From: JANXQG01 sp964615095
Lineage (GTDB): Bacteria; Planctomycetota; Planctomycetia; Pirellulales; Thermoguttaceae
Direction: 5' to 3'
Length of the DNA: 64,000 bases
Assembly: GCA_964615095.1 (NCBI GenBank)
Contig: CAZTPX010000040.1
Span: forward strand, 1 to 64,000
Shown here piece by piece: positions 29,336-36,467 of this stretch. The notes below the pieces were generated by a model. That model saw only the letters and a list, made by a program, of their open reading frames with translations. It did not search any database and was not told the DNA's origin. Position 1 is the stretch's first letter. Each line of letters opens with the position of its first letter. The translations under genes and the position numbers were made by a program.

Positions 29336-29476
29336 GGCAAAACCAGAATCATTCACGGTTGGCTGACGCCCGAGCAGCGGGAGAGGATGCAGTCGCCGGA
29401 CTTCTATCAACCGCTCCAGACGCACGTGACGCGGAAGTACGTAGCGCGGGCGGCGACGGCAACGGCCGGCGGTTAG
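29336..29476 (+). pseudogene. Possible gene fragment without start
   Basis: A 47-codon frame between stops reads IIHGWLTPEQRERMQSPDFY and continues QPLQTHVTRKYVARAATAT-AGG-stop. Composition is protein-like, but no start or upstream portion is present. Family not recognised. Confidence 0.28.
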
Positions 29477-29854
29477 CAACCGCACCCTGCCATTGGCGAG
29501 AAGCCACTTAGCCCTTCGTCCCCAGACCGGTGGGCAGCCCGGCGATCCAGCGGTCCATGAGACCTCGTCGGCGGACCAGTCTCCCCTCAAGCGAGTGTTC
29601 GCGAGGCTAGCGGTGCGCGCTGGGAGCGAGGATAATGTAGCGGTGCGGGGCAAATTCGCCACCCTTCTTAGGCATTTCTTGTGCGTCGCTGTTGACGGAA
29701 CCACGGCAAAGGGTTTAAGATAGGGCGTGGGGGGGTGTGCAAACCATCCCCATAGGATTGCGCGAGCAACCCAGGCGGCCGGAGGCTAGAGCGGGATCGG
29801 TCAACCCGCCACTTCGGCGACCAGAGTACTGTTGGCGGCGCTGAGCAACATGCC

Positions 29855-30130
29855 ATGAGCGTAGCAGAACCGCAACCCGCCGTGCCAAAGCGCAACCCCC
29901 GCTGGTTCCAATATAGCCTGCGGACACTTCTAATCGTGGTCACGCTGTTCGCCATCCCTTGCAGTTGGCTTGCGGTAAAACGTCAGCAGGCAAAGCGGGA
30001 AAGGGAAGCAGCGGCGGAAATCGTGAAGTTGGGCGGCGTCGTACATTACGATTGGCAATGTGACGCGAAGGGCAGGCCGCTACGCTGGCGGGAACGCCCA
30101 CCGTTGGCGAGTGTGCAAATCAGTTTCTAG
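29855..30130 (+). CDS. Short N-terminally anchored protein of RTLL type
   Basis: 91 residues. A proline-rich leader (AVPKRNPRWFQYS), one membrane segment (LRTLLIVVTLFAIPCSWLAV), a basic stretch (KRQQAKREREAAAEIVK) and LGGVVHYDWQ. In planctomycetes this N-terminus usually precedes leucine-rich repeats. Here the frame stops after about 25 further residues, so it may be truncated. The next gene starts 9 bp after its stop. Confidence 0.6.
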   Translation: MSVAEPQPAVPKRNPRWFQYSLRTLLIVVTLFAIPCSWLAVKRQQAKREREAAAEIVKLGGVVHYDWQCDAKGRPLRWRERPPLASVQISF

Positions 30131-30139
30131 CGAATCTCC

Positions 30140-30442
30140 ATGTCATCAATGGGCAGTTTGAAGCTATTTGTTATTGCATGCCTGGCCTTTGTTGCCACCC
30201 TTTCATGCTTGCCGATGGCCAAGGGATGGGATATTCTGCTCCTGCTCGGCCTGTTGCCCTTGGAATTTGGACTGGCGGTGTTGGCCGCCAGCAAGCTGCG
30301 TCGACACGCGATGGACGCGATAGAGGAGCAAGAAATCAAAGCTGAATGCAAGGCGGATTCTGTGACCGTTACCTGTTCTCGTTGCGGGCGACTCAACTCC
30401 GTTCGGACGCGGATTTGTCCGCGATGCGAGCAGCGTCTTTGA
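30140..30442 (+). CDS. Two-TM protein with C-terminal zinc ribbon
   Basis: 100 residues. Two hydrophobic helices (LFVIACLAFVATLSCL and ILLLLGLLPLEFGLAVLA), a charged linker and a zinc ribbon TCSRCGRLNSVRTRICPRC at the end. Same layout as the protein at 307. It lies 9 bp after the preceding stop, so the two genes are probably co-transcribed. Structured repeat A begins 28 bp after its stop. Function unknown. Confidence 0.65.
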   Translation: MSSMGSLKLFVIACLAFVATLSCLPMAKGWDILLLLGLLPLEFGLAVLAASKLRRHAMDAIEEQEIKAECKADSVTVTCSRCGRLNSVRTRICPRCEQRL

Positions 30443-30469
30443 CAGATTTGAGTGGGAGACCGCCAACCC

Positions 30470-30524
30470 GCCAACAAGCCACGGCTGCAAAGTCGCTGCG
30501 CGACCGCCGCTTGGTATTGCTGGC
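30470..30524 (+). repeat. Structured intergenic repeat A (attC-like hairpin)
   Basis: Outer arms GCCAACAA and TTGCTGGC pair with one A/C mismatch. The loop side contains AAGTCGCTGCGCGACC, shared with copies B and E. The tail runs on to TGGTAGAAT, a -10-like sequence upstream of the LRR gene. Confidence 0.6.
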
Positions 30525-30623
30525 CCTGGGAGCCTGGTAGAATAACTGAAGATTCAAACCGAGCACACTTGGAGGCTGCGGCGTCAGCCATGGCCTTCCG
30601 TTGGCTATGCTGAAAGGAACGCT

Positions 30624-31775
30624 ATGGTCACCACGGACTTTCGTCCCGTTCTTCGTCAAATTACTGTCGGACTTCTGGCATGCGTGTTCGCCGCCCAGGC
30701 AGAAGCGCAGCGCGTGGACGCCGAGAAGCTGAAGCACGCCGAGGGCTTGTTCATGCTCAGCGGTGTTCCCTTGGGGCGAAACCAGCAAGGCAGCGTGGTG
30801 AGCATGGTCCTCAGCGGCAACCACGGCAAAGACAGCATGTTGGAACGGCTGCCTGAGTTCCCTGAGCTTGAAGAAGTCACCTTGGAACAGGCGAAATGTA
30901 CCGAGTCTGGGCTTCGACATCTTGGACAGCTCCGTCGCCTCAAGAGTCTGACCCTGGTGGGCTGCGGCTCGGATGACACCCTTGCGAAAACATTGTCTCG
31001 GCACAAACTCGAAAGTCTCACCTTGACAGGCGGACAGTTTTCCGACAAGGCATTGCAGCCCGTTGCCGGGATGACAAGCCTGCGGAGGATCGATCTCGAT
31101 ATTAAGCTGACTGATGCCGGGATGGTACATCTGAAGGGTCTGACGAACTTGCGCGAGCTTCAGATCACTTCAGGGACGATGAGTGACTCGGCACTGGGCA
31201 ATTTACGGGGATTGCCGAACCTTCATGTGCTTCGGCTTGGAGACATTCGAATTACCGGCCAAGGTCTAGCCGGCCTCGCGTCCATTCCCGACCTCAAAGA
31301 ATTATACCTCGAAGGGACGAAGGTGGACGATGACGGGTTCACTCAAGTCCTGAAATGCGATCACCTGAAGATGCTTTCTATCGCGTACGGCGCGATAACC
31401 GATATTGGACTGAAACGCATCGCCCGTCTTCCGCAACTGGAAGAACTTGACTTGGACAATCTGGAGATCAGTAGCGAAGGTTTGGTCCATCTGAAGACCC
31501 TGACAAATCTTCGCAATTTATCGTTATGCTTGGGCGGCAAAAGCACGTCCGACGAGGATGTCGGCATCTTGCGGAACTTGCCCCGCCTGAGGCGGCTGAG
31601 TTTGGCCGAAACTGACTTGACCGCCTCCGGCTTGGAACAACTCGCGAGAAGCTCGCAACTTCAAGAGTTGTGGCTGGCCGCGACCAATGTTAGTGCGCAG
31701 GACGTAAAGACACTCCAGCGGGCTCTACCGAAATGCAAGATTACGTGGGAGCCGCCAACACCGCCTGCCCGCTGA
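30624..31775 (+). CDS. Secreted leucine-rich-repeat protein
   Basis: 383 residues. A hydrophobic leader (ITVGLLACVFAAQAEAQ) indicates export. From about residue 70 to the end run roughly ten LRRs of 23-25 residues with the ribonuclease-inhibitor-like pattern (LTDAGMVHLKGLTNLRELQI, ITDIGLKRIARLPQLEELDL). Such domains bind proteins or peptides. It is flanked by structured repeats A and B, and its last codons (PPTPPAR-stop) are inside repeat B, as expected for a cassette gene running into its recombination site. Confidence 0.85.
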   Translation: MVTTDFRPVLRQITVGLLACVFAAQAEAQRVDAEKLKHAEGLFMLSGVPLGRNQQGSVVSMVLSGNHGKDSMLERLPEFPELEEVTLEQAKCTESGLRHLGQLRRLKSLTLVGCGSDDTLAKTLSRHKLESLTLTGGQFSDKALQPVAGMTSLRRIDLDIKLTDAGMVHLKGLTNLRELQITSGTMSDSALGNLRGLPNLHVLRLGDIRITGQGLAGLASIPDLKELYLEGTKVDDDGFTQVLKCDHLKMLSIAYGAITDIGLKRIARLPQLEELDLDNLEISSEGLVHLKTLTNLRNLSLCLGGKSTSDEDVGILRNLPRLRRLSLAETDLTASGLEQLARSSQLQELWLAATNVSAQDVKTLQRALPKCKITWEPPTPPAR

Positions 31776-31811
31776 GGTCGCTGCACGACACGCCTTGGAC
31801 GTGGTGCTGGC
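31754..31811 (+). repeat. Structured intergenic repeat B (attC-like hairpin)
   Basis: Arms GCCAACACC and GGTGCTGGC, 8 of 9 pairs with the mismatch at the same place as in A. It contains the stop codon of the LRR gene. The tail reaches GTGGTAAAAT at 31821-31830. Confidence 0.6.
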
Positions 31812-31839
31812 CGCCGTAGCGTGGTAAAATCAAGCGTAG

Positions 31840-31962
31840 CTCCCCGATGGCTTTCCGCCAATCGTTGTCTGCAACTCAGCAGACGAATTGAGGATATTGG
31901 TAACGGAAGGCGGCGATGCTTGGAAGAAGCATCGAGATCACGTTGGCGGCAAGAAGGCATAA
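31840..31962 (+). pseudogene. Gene remnant between repeats B and C
   Basis: A 41-codon frame between stops contains NSADELRILVTEGGDAWKKH and ends RDHVGGKKA-stop. No start codon. Composition is protein-like but the family is not recognised. It ends 25 bp before repeat C, the placement expected of a truncated cassette gene. Confidence 0.3.
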
Positions 31963-31987
31963 TTGATCCCTTCTGACGGTAATCACT

Positions 31988-32035
31988 GCCAACAAGGCAC
32001 GGTTGCAGGGCGAGTCGCCGCTTGGCTCTGCTGGC
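31988..32035 (+). repeat. Structured intergenic repeat C (attC-like hairpin)
   Basis: Arms GCCAACA and TGCTGGC. Internal GCGAGTCGCCGCTTGG. The tail TATGGTAAACTG joins directly onto the ATG of the TPR minigene at 32056. Confidence 0.55.
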
Positions 32036-32055
32036 CGTAGGAATATGGTAAACTG

Positions 32056-32166
32056 ATGGCGGATGCGTACCACCATCGCGGAAAGGCATTTGAGAATATC
32101 GGCGACGATGCCAAAGCGGAAGCGGATTTCGCACAGGCCAAGAAGCTCGGGTACAAGGAAAAGTAA
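32056..32166 (+). CDS. 36-residue TPR minigene or C-terminal TPR remnant
   Basis: MADAYHHRGKAFENIGDDAK continuing AEADFAQAKKLGYKEK is one tetratricopeptide repeat (small residue, Tyr, Ala, acidic and Ala positions all fit) plus the capping LGY. Normally this would be the last repeat of a longer TPR protein. Here it has its own ATG 20 bp after hairpin C and stops 5 bp before hairpin D, so it fills the whole inter-repeat interval. It may be a relic that kept its end, or a real minigene. Confidence 0.45.
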   Translation: MADAYHHRGKAFENIGDDAKAEADFAQAKKLGYKEK

Positions 32167-32170
32167 TCGC

Positions 32171-32240
32171 GGCCAGCACGGCACACTCGCAGAGTTGCTG
32201 CGCAATCGGCTACTCCGACGAGTTGTGCCTCCCGCTGGCC
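32171..32240 (+). repeat. Structured intergenic repeat D (attC-like hairpin)
   Basis: Arms GGCCAGC/GCTGGCC pair perfectly. After an internal loop of 2 bases on the left and 4 (TCCC) on the right, GGCACA/TGTGCC and CTCG/CGAG continue the stem. The right arm is preceded by GCCTCCC, shared with E, F and G. Confidence 0.65.
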
Positions 32241-32278
32241 GTCCTCGATCCCCCGTCGTCGCCAAGAGAGTAAGTTCC

Positions 32279-33601
32279 ATGCGAGTCCGTGCTTTCTGCT
32301 CCACCGTCTTGCTGTTCTGGCTCTTTGCGGGCTGCATTTGTGAGGCATCGGACGGGCCGGGCCCGCCGATGGACACCACATTTGAAGACATGGTGAAGAA
32401 CAGCCCAACGATTGCCGTGGCCAAACTTCTCGATGTCCCGGACCGGGAAGACCACACCACGGTGCTTGAGATCAGCCAGGTGCTCAAGGGCACGTTGAAG
32501 CCGGGAAAGCACAAGGTCTCGTTCGCAGATTTCCCAGAACTCGGATCGCAAGAGCGTGAATTCGTTGCCTTTCTTGATGAGAAACTGATCTGGCGGTTCG
32601 TCGCTGAGCCGCTCGACAGTCGGCAACCCCTGGACAAAGCCGTGCTAGCGGTCAAAGGCTTCTACGACTGGAATGCGCATTGGGTTTTTCCTGGCCTGGT
32701 CACACTCGCGCAGTTGAAATCGTACATCAAAGACCGATCACTCGTCTATCGGTTCCGCGGGCCGATCTACTTCCCGCAACTTGGCAAGACGGAATGGAAG
32801 GCCAGTTCCCTCTCCATCTCGGGAAGTTACGATGTGACCAATAAGAAAGTCACCGTCGAGGGATTACCACAAAACGAACGATTTCCTGCGCAACCCGACG
32901 TGGATGTCCACGCACTCTCTCTGGAGGAAGGGGGAAAGATCAATCTGACTTATGCGCGAAATCTCCGTCGCGAACTGGAGATCATGGGAAATGTGGAACG
33001 CCAGGACGGAAAAAGCGGGGAGTTGCTCGTCCAATTCGCCGTCACCAATCCCGAGGTGTTGACGGAGAACGCCTTCAGGGAGTATCTGGGCAACGCGCAC
33101 AAGGAAGGATTCGTCGCCACGTTTAAGTTGCCTTACGTCCCGAAACAGGAAAAGGCAAAAAAACGGGCCTTGTCGCTAACGCTGGGGTGGATGGACACAG
33201 ACTCGGACGGCATGCAGTTGGAAGGGTGGGATCAGGCCCCGATCAAGATTCTGGCGATGGACTACAACGGTCCCGACGAGCGCTACGGGGGAACATATTA
33301 CGTTGGAACGAGTCCATTTCCCAAAGTTGTCGAGCAGGAACGGGCCCGAAAGGACGGCATTCTCCGCCTGGTAGCGAAGACGGCATCGGGAGATTCTCTG
33401 ATCCTCGCCTTTGACCTGAATGGGCCACTCCGACCGCAAGGTCCGTTCAAGTGGGCTTTCCAGAACGAGCTTCGCTTGGTCCTATACACCAAACAGACCC
33501 GAGCTACCATCCTGCTTTCCGACGGCCATACGATAGCCACGATAGCGACTTCCACTCCCGCGTTTGACTGCATGGGGTTCAACCGAAGTGACAAGAAATG
33601 A
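32279..33601 (+). CDS. Exported, possibly lipoprotein, of unknown function
   Basis: 440 residues. The ATG at 32279 follows GAGAGTAAGT and opens a leader ending LLFWLFAGC, a possible lipobox, so the protein may be lipid-anchored at the periplasmic face. The mature protein is mixed alpha/beta without repeats, and an internal segment DTDSDGMQLEGWD is acidic. I recognise no family. It is bounded by repeats D and E on the same strand and has no evident operon partner. Confidence 0.75.
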   Translation: MRVRAFCSTVLLFWLFAGCICEASDGPGPPMDTTFEDMVKNSPTIAVAKLLDVPDREDHTTVLEISQVLKGTLKPGKHKVSFADFPELGSQEREFVAFLDEKLIWRFVAEPLDSRQPLDKAVLAVKGFYDWNAHWVFPGLVTLAQLKSYIKDRSLVYRFRGPIYFPQLGKTEWKASSLSISGSYDVTNKKVTVEGLPQNERFPAQPDVDVHALSLEEGGKINLTYARNLRRELEIMGNVERQDGKSGELLVQFAVTNPEVLTENAFREYLGNAHKEGFVATFKLPYVPKQEKAKKRALSLTLGWMDTDSDGMQLEGWDQAPIKILAMDYNGPDERYGGTYYVGTSPFPKVVEQERARKDGILRLVAKTASGDSLILAFDLNGPLRPQGPFKWAFQNELRLVLYTKQTRATILLSDGHTIATIATSTPAFDCMGFNRSDKK

Positions 33602-33642
33602 GGGATTTGAATCGGAACGCCAATCGACGCGTGCCCTACGGC

Positions 33643-33709
33643 GGCCAACCCGGCGTACCCGCTGAGTCGCTTCGCGAACGCTTCGCGTCGGGCACGCCTC
33701 CCGTTGGCC
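33643..33709 (+). repeat. Structured intergenic repeat E (attC-like hairpin)
   Basis: Arms GGCCAAC/GTTGGCC. An internal loop of 2 versus 4 (TCCC) bases as in D. Then GGCGTACCCG pairs with CGGGCACGCC at 9 of 10 positions. The loop holds TGAGTCGCTTCGCG. It lies 42 bp after one gene and 26 bp before the next. Confidence 0.7.
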
Positions 33710-33734
33710 AACCTAGCGAGAAACTCAGGTCATT

Positions 33735-34019
33735 GTGAAGTATAAAGCTGTTTTTCGTTTCGACCTACCCCTTGACATTGAGGCAGAGTCAGAGGAAGAG
33801 GCATTTGACAAGGCTGTTGATAGTTACGAACATCAGAAACGTTTCAACGAAGGCGTCAAGGCAGCGAGAGATTGGAACAGAGCAACCGAACACGCTGAGT
33901 CGCACAACACGGAATACGTGCTACGTCGCCTTCGGCGAACAGCCTGCGGCTGTCACTCATTCCTCCCGTTGGCCAACCGTGGAGTAAGTAATGTCGTTCT
34001 ATCCAGACCTGGGCCATGA
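33735..34019 (+). CDS. Small acidic protein, C-terminus running into repeat F
   Basis: 94 codons from a GTG after repeat E. The first 60 residues look genuine: a beta strand (YKAVFRFDLPLDIEA), then an acidic helix (ESEEEAFDKAVDSYEHQKRF). The last 30 residues are read from repeat F and are low quality, so the original C-terminus may have been replaced by the repeat. No known family. Confidence 0.5.
   Translation: MKYKAVFRFDLPLDIEAESEEEAFDKAVDSYEHQKRFNEGVKAARDWNRATEHAESHNTEYVLRRLRRTACGCHSFLPLANRGVSNVVLSRPGP
33883..33977 (+). repeat. Structured intergenic repeat F (diverged)
   Basis: The right end CCTCCCGTTGGCCAACC matches E, and the left part keeps CGCTGAGTCGC. The left outer arm is less clear. 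It is followed by GGAGTAAGTA and an ATG. Confidence 0.5.
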
Positions 34020-34041
34020 TACGATCGTGCCCGTCCTATGA
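33991..34041 (+). CDS. 16-residue open frame after repeat F
   Basis: MSFYPDLGHDTIVPVL-stop, with GGAGTAAGT just upstream. MxxYPDL is a start found in some planctomycete small proteins, so this may be a frame-broken gene of which only the start survives. Confidence 0.25.
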   Translation: MSFYPDLGHDTIVPVL

Positions 34042-34134
34042 TTTCCGACATCGTGGGACATACAACACCCCCATAGTAAGCGGGTTGGTTTTGGACCGTC
34101 TTCGTGTCGCTCGTATTTTACGCAAGGGAACATA

Positions 34135-34194
34135 ATGAAAACATTAGGGGTATTCCTTGTGTCACCCACCGGACAGACACCGCTAACCAACTAG
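34135..34194 (+). CDS. 19-residue open frame before repeat G
   Basis: MKTLGVFLVSPTGQTPLTN-stop, with AAGGGAA upstream. Too short to assign; it may be a truncated cassette gene. Confidence 0.2.
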   Translation: MKTLGVFLVSPTGQTPLTN

Positions 34195-34232
34195 GCAATA
34201 ATGGATCGCTTGGCAGAGCATGCTGAGAAGCG

Positions 34233-34274
34233 GGCTTTGCCGCCCACCCGACGAAACCCGCCTCCCGCAAAGCC
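34233..34274 (+). repeat. Structured intergenic repeat G (attC-like hairpin)
   Basis: Arms GGCTTTGC/GCAAAGCC pair perfectly although their sequence differs from D and E. CCTCCC precedes the right arm as in those copies. It ends 35 bp before the phosphatase gene. Confidence 0.55.
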
Positions 34275-34309
34275 GTGGTTGAGGCTGTTACGTCAGCTCC
34301 ATCTGAGAA

Positions 34310-36187
34310 ATGCCGGCGACCATGATCGAGTACCCACAACCATTTGCCGCAGTAACGCCCTATTTCTACCGCGTAACGTTCCACGGCGACGCCGTCCTAA
34401 CGGACCATGGCCCCGGTTGCCTGGCAATGACCGGCTACGGTCCCGAGGATTATACTTCCGATCCGCTACTCTGGATCAGGATGGTGCATCCTGACGAACG
34501 TGAGATCGTGCAGCGTCATGTTGCCAGGGTAAACGCCGGTGAAGATGTTCTTCCCTTCGAGCATCGGATTCTGCACCGGAACGGCACGACTCGTTGGGTG
34601 CGGCACACGATTATCCAACGCCATAATACTGCCGGGGCAAAGTGCGGTTATGATGGGCTTCTGGAGGAGATCACCGAACACGAAGACCTCGTGAAGTTCT
34701 TCCAACGTACCATGGAATTGATCCCGGATGCCATTCTCATTGCGGATGCAGATGGCAGGGTCGTGCTTGTCAACTCCCAAGCGGAGCGGACTTTTGGGCA
34801 GGGGAGAGGAGAACTGCTGGGCCGTTCCGTGAATGCTCTTATCCCAACGCGGTTCCATCAGAAGCATTCCGAGAAGTGCGCTGCGTATGTTTCTGCGCCT
34901 TGCCTCCGGGCCATGGGTGCCGGGTCGGGGTTTGTTGGACTCCGCAAGGAGGGAAGCGAGTTCCCTGCCGAAATCAGCCTCGGTCCGCTGGAAACTCGAC
35001 ATGGAATGCATGTGGTTTGCACGATCCGCGATGTCACCGAGCGCAAGCAGACAGAAGACACGCTGCGCGAAAGCGAAGAGCGCTTCGCGCTGGCGGTTCG
35101 GGGAACGGATGCGGGGATCTGGGACTGGGATCTCCGCACCAACCGCGTGCACTTTTCTACGCGATGGAAGAGCATGTTGGGGTACGAGGAGCACGAGATT
35201 GCAGACGAATTTCACGTCTGGGAACATCTTCTCCACCCGGACGACCGGGTACGTGCGATGGAGAGGATTCAGGCGTATCTCAAGGGCGATATTTCCGAGT
35301 ACGAGTTGGAACACAGGCTCCGCCACAAAGATGGCAGTTACCGCTGGATCCTGGCTCGGGGCGCTTCCGTTCGCGACGAAAACCAACTTCCGTATCGGAT
35401 GGTCGGCTCGCATCTTGACATCACCGAGAAAAAGCAGGCGATGGAGACGCTTAGAGAGCACGAAGCGCAGTTATTGGCGGCACAACGGATTCAGGAACTC
35501 CTTTTGCCCCAATCTGCTCCAACGCTCCCCGGCTTCGATATTGCTGGCGCGTGCCATCCCGCTGAGTTCGCTGCGGGGGACTACTTCGACTACCCTCCGA
35601 TGGCAGACCATACGCTTGGTCTGGTTATTGCGGATGTGACCGGGCACGGATTTGCCCCGGCGCTTCTGATGTCCGCCGTTCAGAGCCAGCTCCGCGCGCT
35701 GGTCGAGATCCACTCCGCGATGGACGCGATCTTGCATCGCGTGAACATGCGGTTGCTGGAAAGAACAGATCAATCGCGGTTCGTTACCCTCTTCTTTGCC
35801 AAGATCGACCCGGCATCTCGAACGTTGACCTATGTCAATGCAGGGCACCCTCCGGGATATATCCTCGACAAAGCAGGTAACGTGAAGTCCAAACTGGACA
35901 GTACCACGATCGTGCTAGGAGTGCTTCCTGACGTGGAATTCATTGCAGGGGAGTATGGGGTCTTGGAGCCCGGCGACATATTACTCCTGTTGACCGATGG
36001 GGTCCTGGAGGCTTTTTCGCCGGATAACATCCCGTTCGGTGTGGATCGAGCACTTGGCGTTGTGCGTGACCATCGAGACGGCACCGCCCGCGAAATCGTG
36101 GATGTTCTCTACCGCGAGGTCCTTGCATTCTCGCGTCGGAGCTTACCCCGCGACGATGTAACGCTAGTCGTAGTCAAGGTACATTAG
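34310..36187 (+). CDS. PAS-domain SpoIIE-type serine phosphatase
   Basis: 625 residues, no membrane segment. Three PAS domains: residues about 15-130 (HPDEREIVQRHV, HRNGTTRWVRH), 140-260 (IPDAILIADADGRVVLVN, ending IRDVTERKQ) and 265-380 (GIWDWDLRTNRVHFS, HRLRHKDGSYRWI, LDITEKKQ). A short coiled coil (LREHEAQLLAAQRIQELLLP) leads to a PP2C/SpoIIE domain with IADVTGHG, NAGHPP and LLTDGVLEAF, the metal-binding aspartates being in these motifs. It probably senses a small ligand or redox state and dephosphorylates an anti-sigma-factor antagonist. No such partner gene lies nearby. The start could also be the ATG at 34322. Confidence 0.93.
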   Translation: MPATMIEYPQPFAAVTPYFYRVTFHGDAVLTDHGPGCLAMTGYGPEDYTSDPLLWIRMVHPDEREIVQRHVARVNAGEDVLPFEHRILHRNGTTRWVRHTIIQRHNTAGAKCGYDGLLEEITEHEDLVKFFQRTMELIPDAILIADADGRVVLVNSQAERTFGQGRGELLGRSVNALIPTRFHQKHSEKCAAYVSAPCLRAMGAGSGFVGLRKEGSEFPAEISLGPLETRHGMHVVCTIRDVTERKQTEDTLRESEERFALAVRGTDAGIWDWDLRTNRVHFSTRWKSMLGYEEHEIADEFHVWEHLLHPDDRVRAMERIQAYLKGDISEYELEHRLRHKDGSYRWILARGASVRDENQLPYRMVGSHLDITEKKQAMETLREHEAQLLAAQRIQELLLPQSAPTLPGFDIAGACHPAEFAAGDYFDYPPMADHTLGLVIADVTGHGFAPALLMSAVQSQLRALVEIHSAMDAILHRVNMRLLERTDQSRFVTLFFAKIDPASRTLTYVNAGHPPGYILDKAGNVKSKLDSTTIVLGVLPDVEFIAGEYGVLEPGDILLLLTDGVLEAFSPDNIPFGVDRALGVVRDHRDGTAREIVDVLYREVLAFSRRSLPRDDVTLVVVKVH

Positions 36188-36358
36188 TTCAGACAGCAGG
36201 GCTTCAATGGCCGTTTTGGCCCCGGCCTGCCAGGCGTCAGCGATGGGTCGCTGCTCTTCCTCCTGCACCTCATATCCAAGATGCGGCCCGCGAAGGATGG
36301 CGGCAGCCGCTTCGGCATCGTGGCCGCGAGTCGCCTTGTTCGCGCGGCGGCTGGGCGT
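36164..36358 (-). pseudogene. 3' remnant of an unknown gene, convergent with the phosphatase
   Basis: The minus-strand frame reads GHDAEAAAAILRGPHLGYEV then QEEEQRPIADAWQAGAKTAI and EALLSELMYLDYD-stop. It looks like a genuine helical protein end. It has no start and is cut by the inverted repeat at 36359. Its stop lies inside the end of the phosphatase gene (24-bp overlap). Confidence 0.4.
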
Positions 36359-36419
36359 CGGGGTTAGGCCGGCAGTTTCTACTTTATATGACGAACTAGA
36401 AACTGCCGACCTAACCCCG
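36359..36419. repeat. Large imperfect inverted repeat
   Basis: CGGGGTTAGGCCGGCAGTTT plus CTA pairs with TAG plus AAACTGCCGACCTAACCCCG around a 15-base AT-rich loop, about 22 base pairs with one mismatch. It could act as a bidirectional terminator for the flanking convergent genes, or be a MITE/REP-type element. Confidence 0.6.
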
Positions 36420-36437
36420 ATTCTCCATTCATTCTTC

Positions 36438-36467
36438 GTTCGGGCTAGTTCGGGCTAGTTCGGGCTA
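36438..36467 (+). repeat. Three tandem copies of GTTCGGGCTA
   Basis: 10-bp units at 36438, 36448 and 36458. The last copy supplies the stop codon (TAG on the minus strand) of the next gene, so repeat number could alter the end of the protein only if a unit is broken. Confidence 0.6.

Larger units (their letters stand above)
28467..29854. other. Gene-poor 1.4-kb spacer
   Basis: Contains the iterated 11-bp motif (28734-28807), a strong hairpin (29038-29064) and one probable gene fragment (29336-29476). Longer frames on both strands are arginine-rich and low quality. It marks the border between the carbohydrate block and the cassette-like array. Confidence 0.5.
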
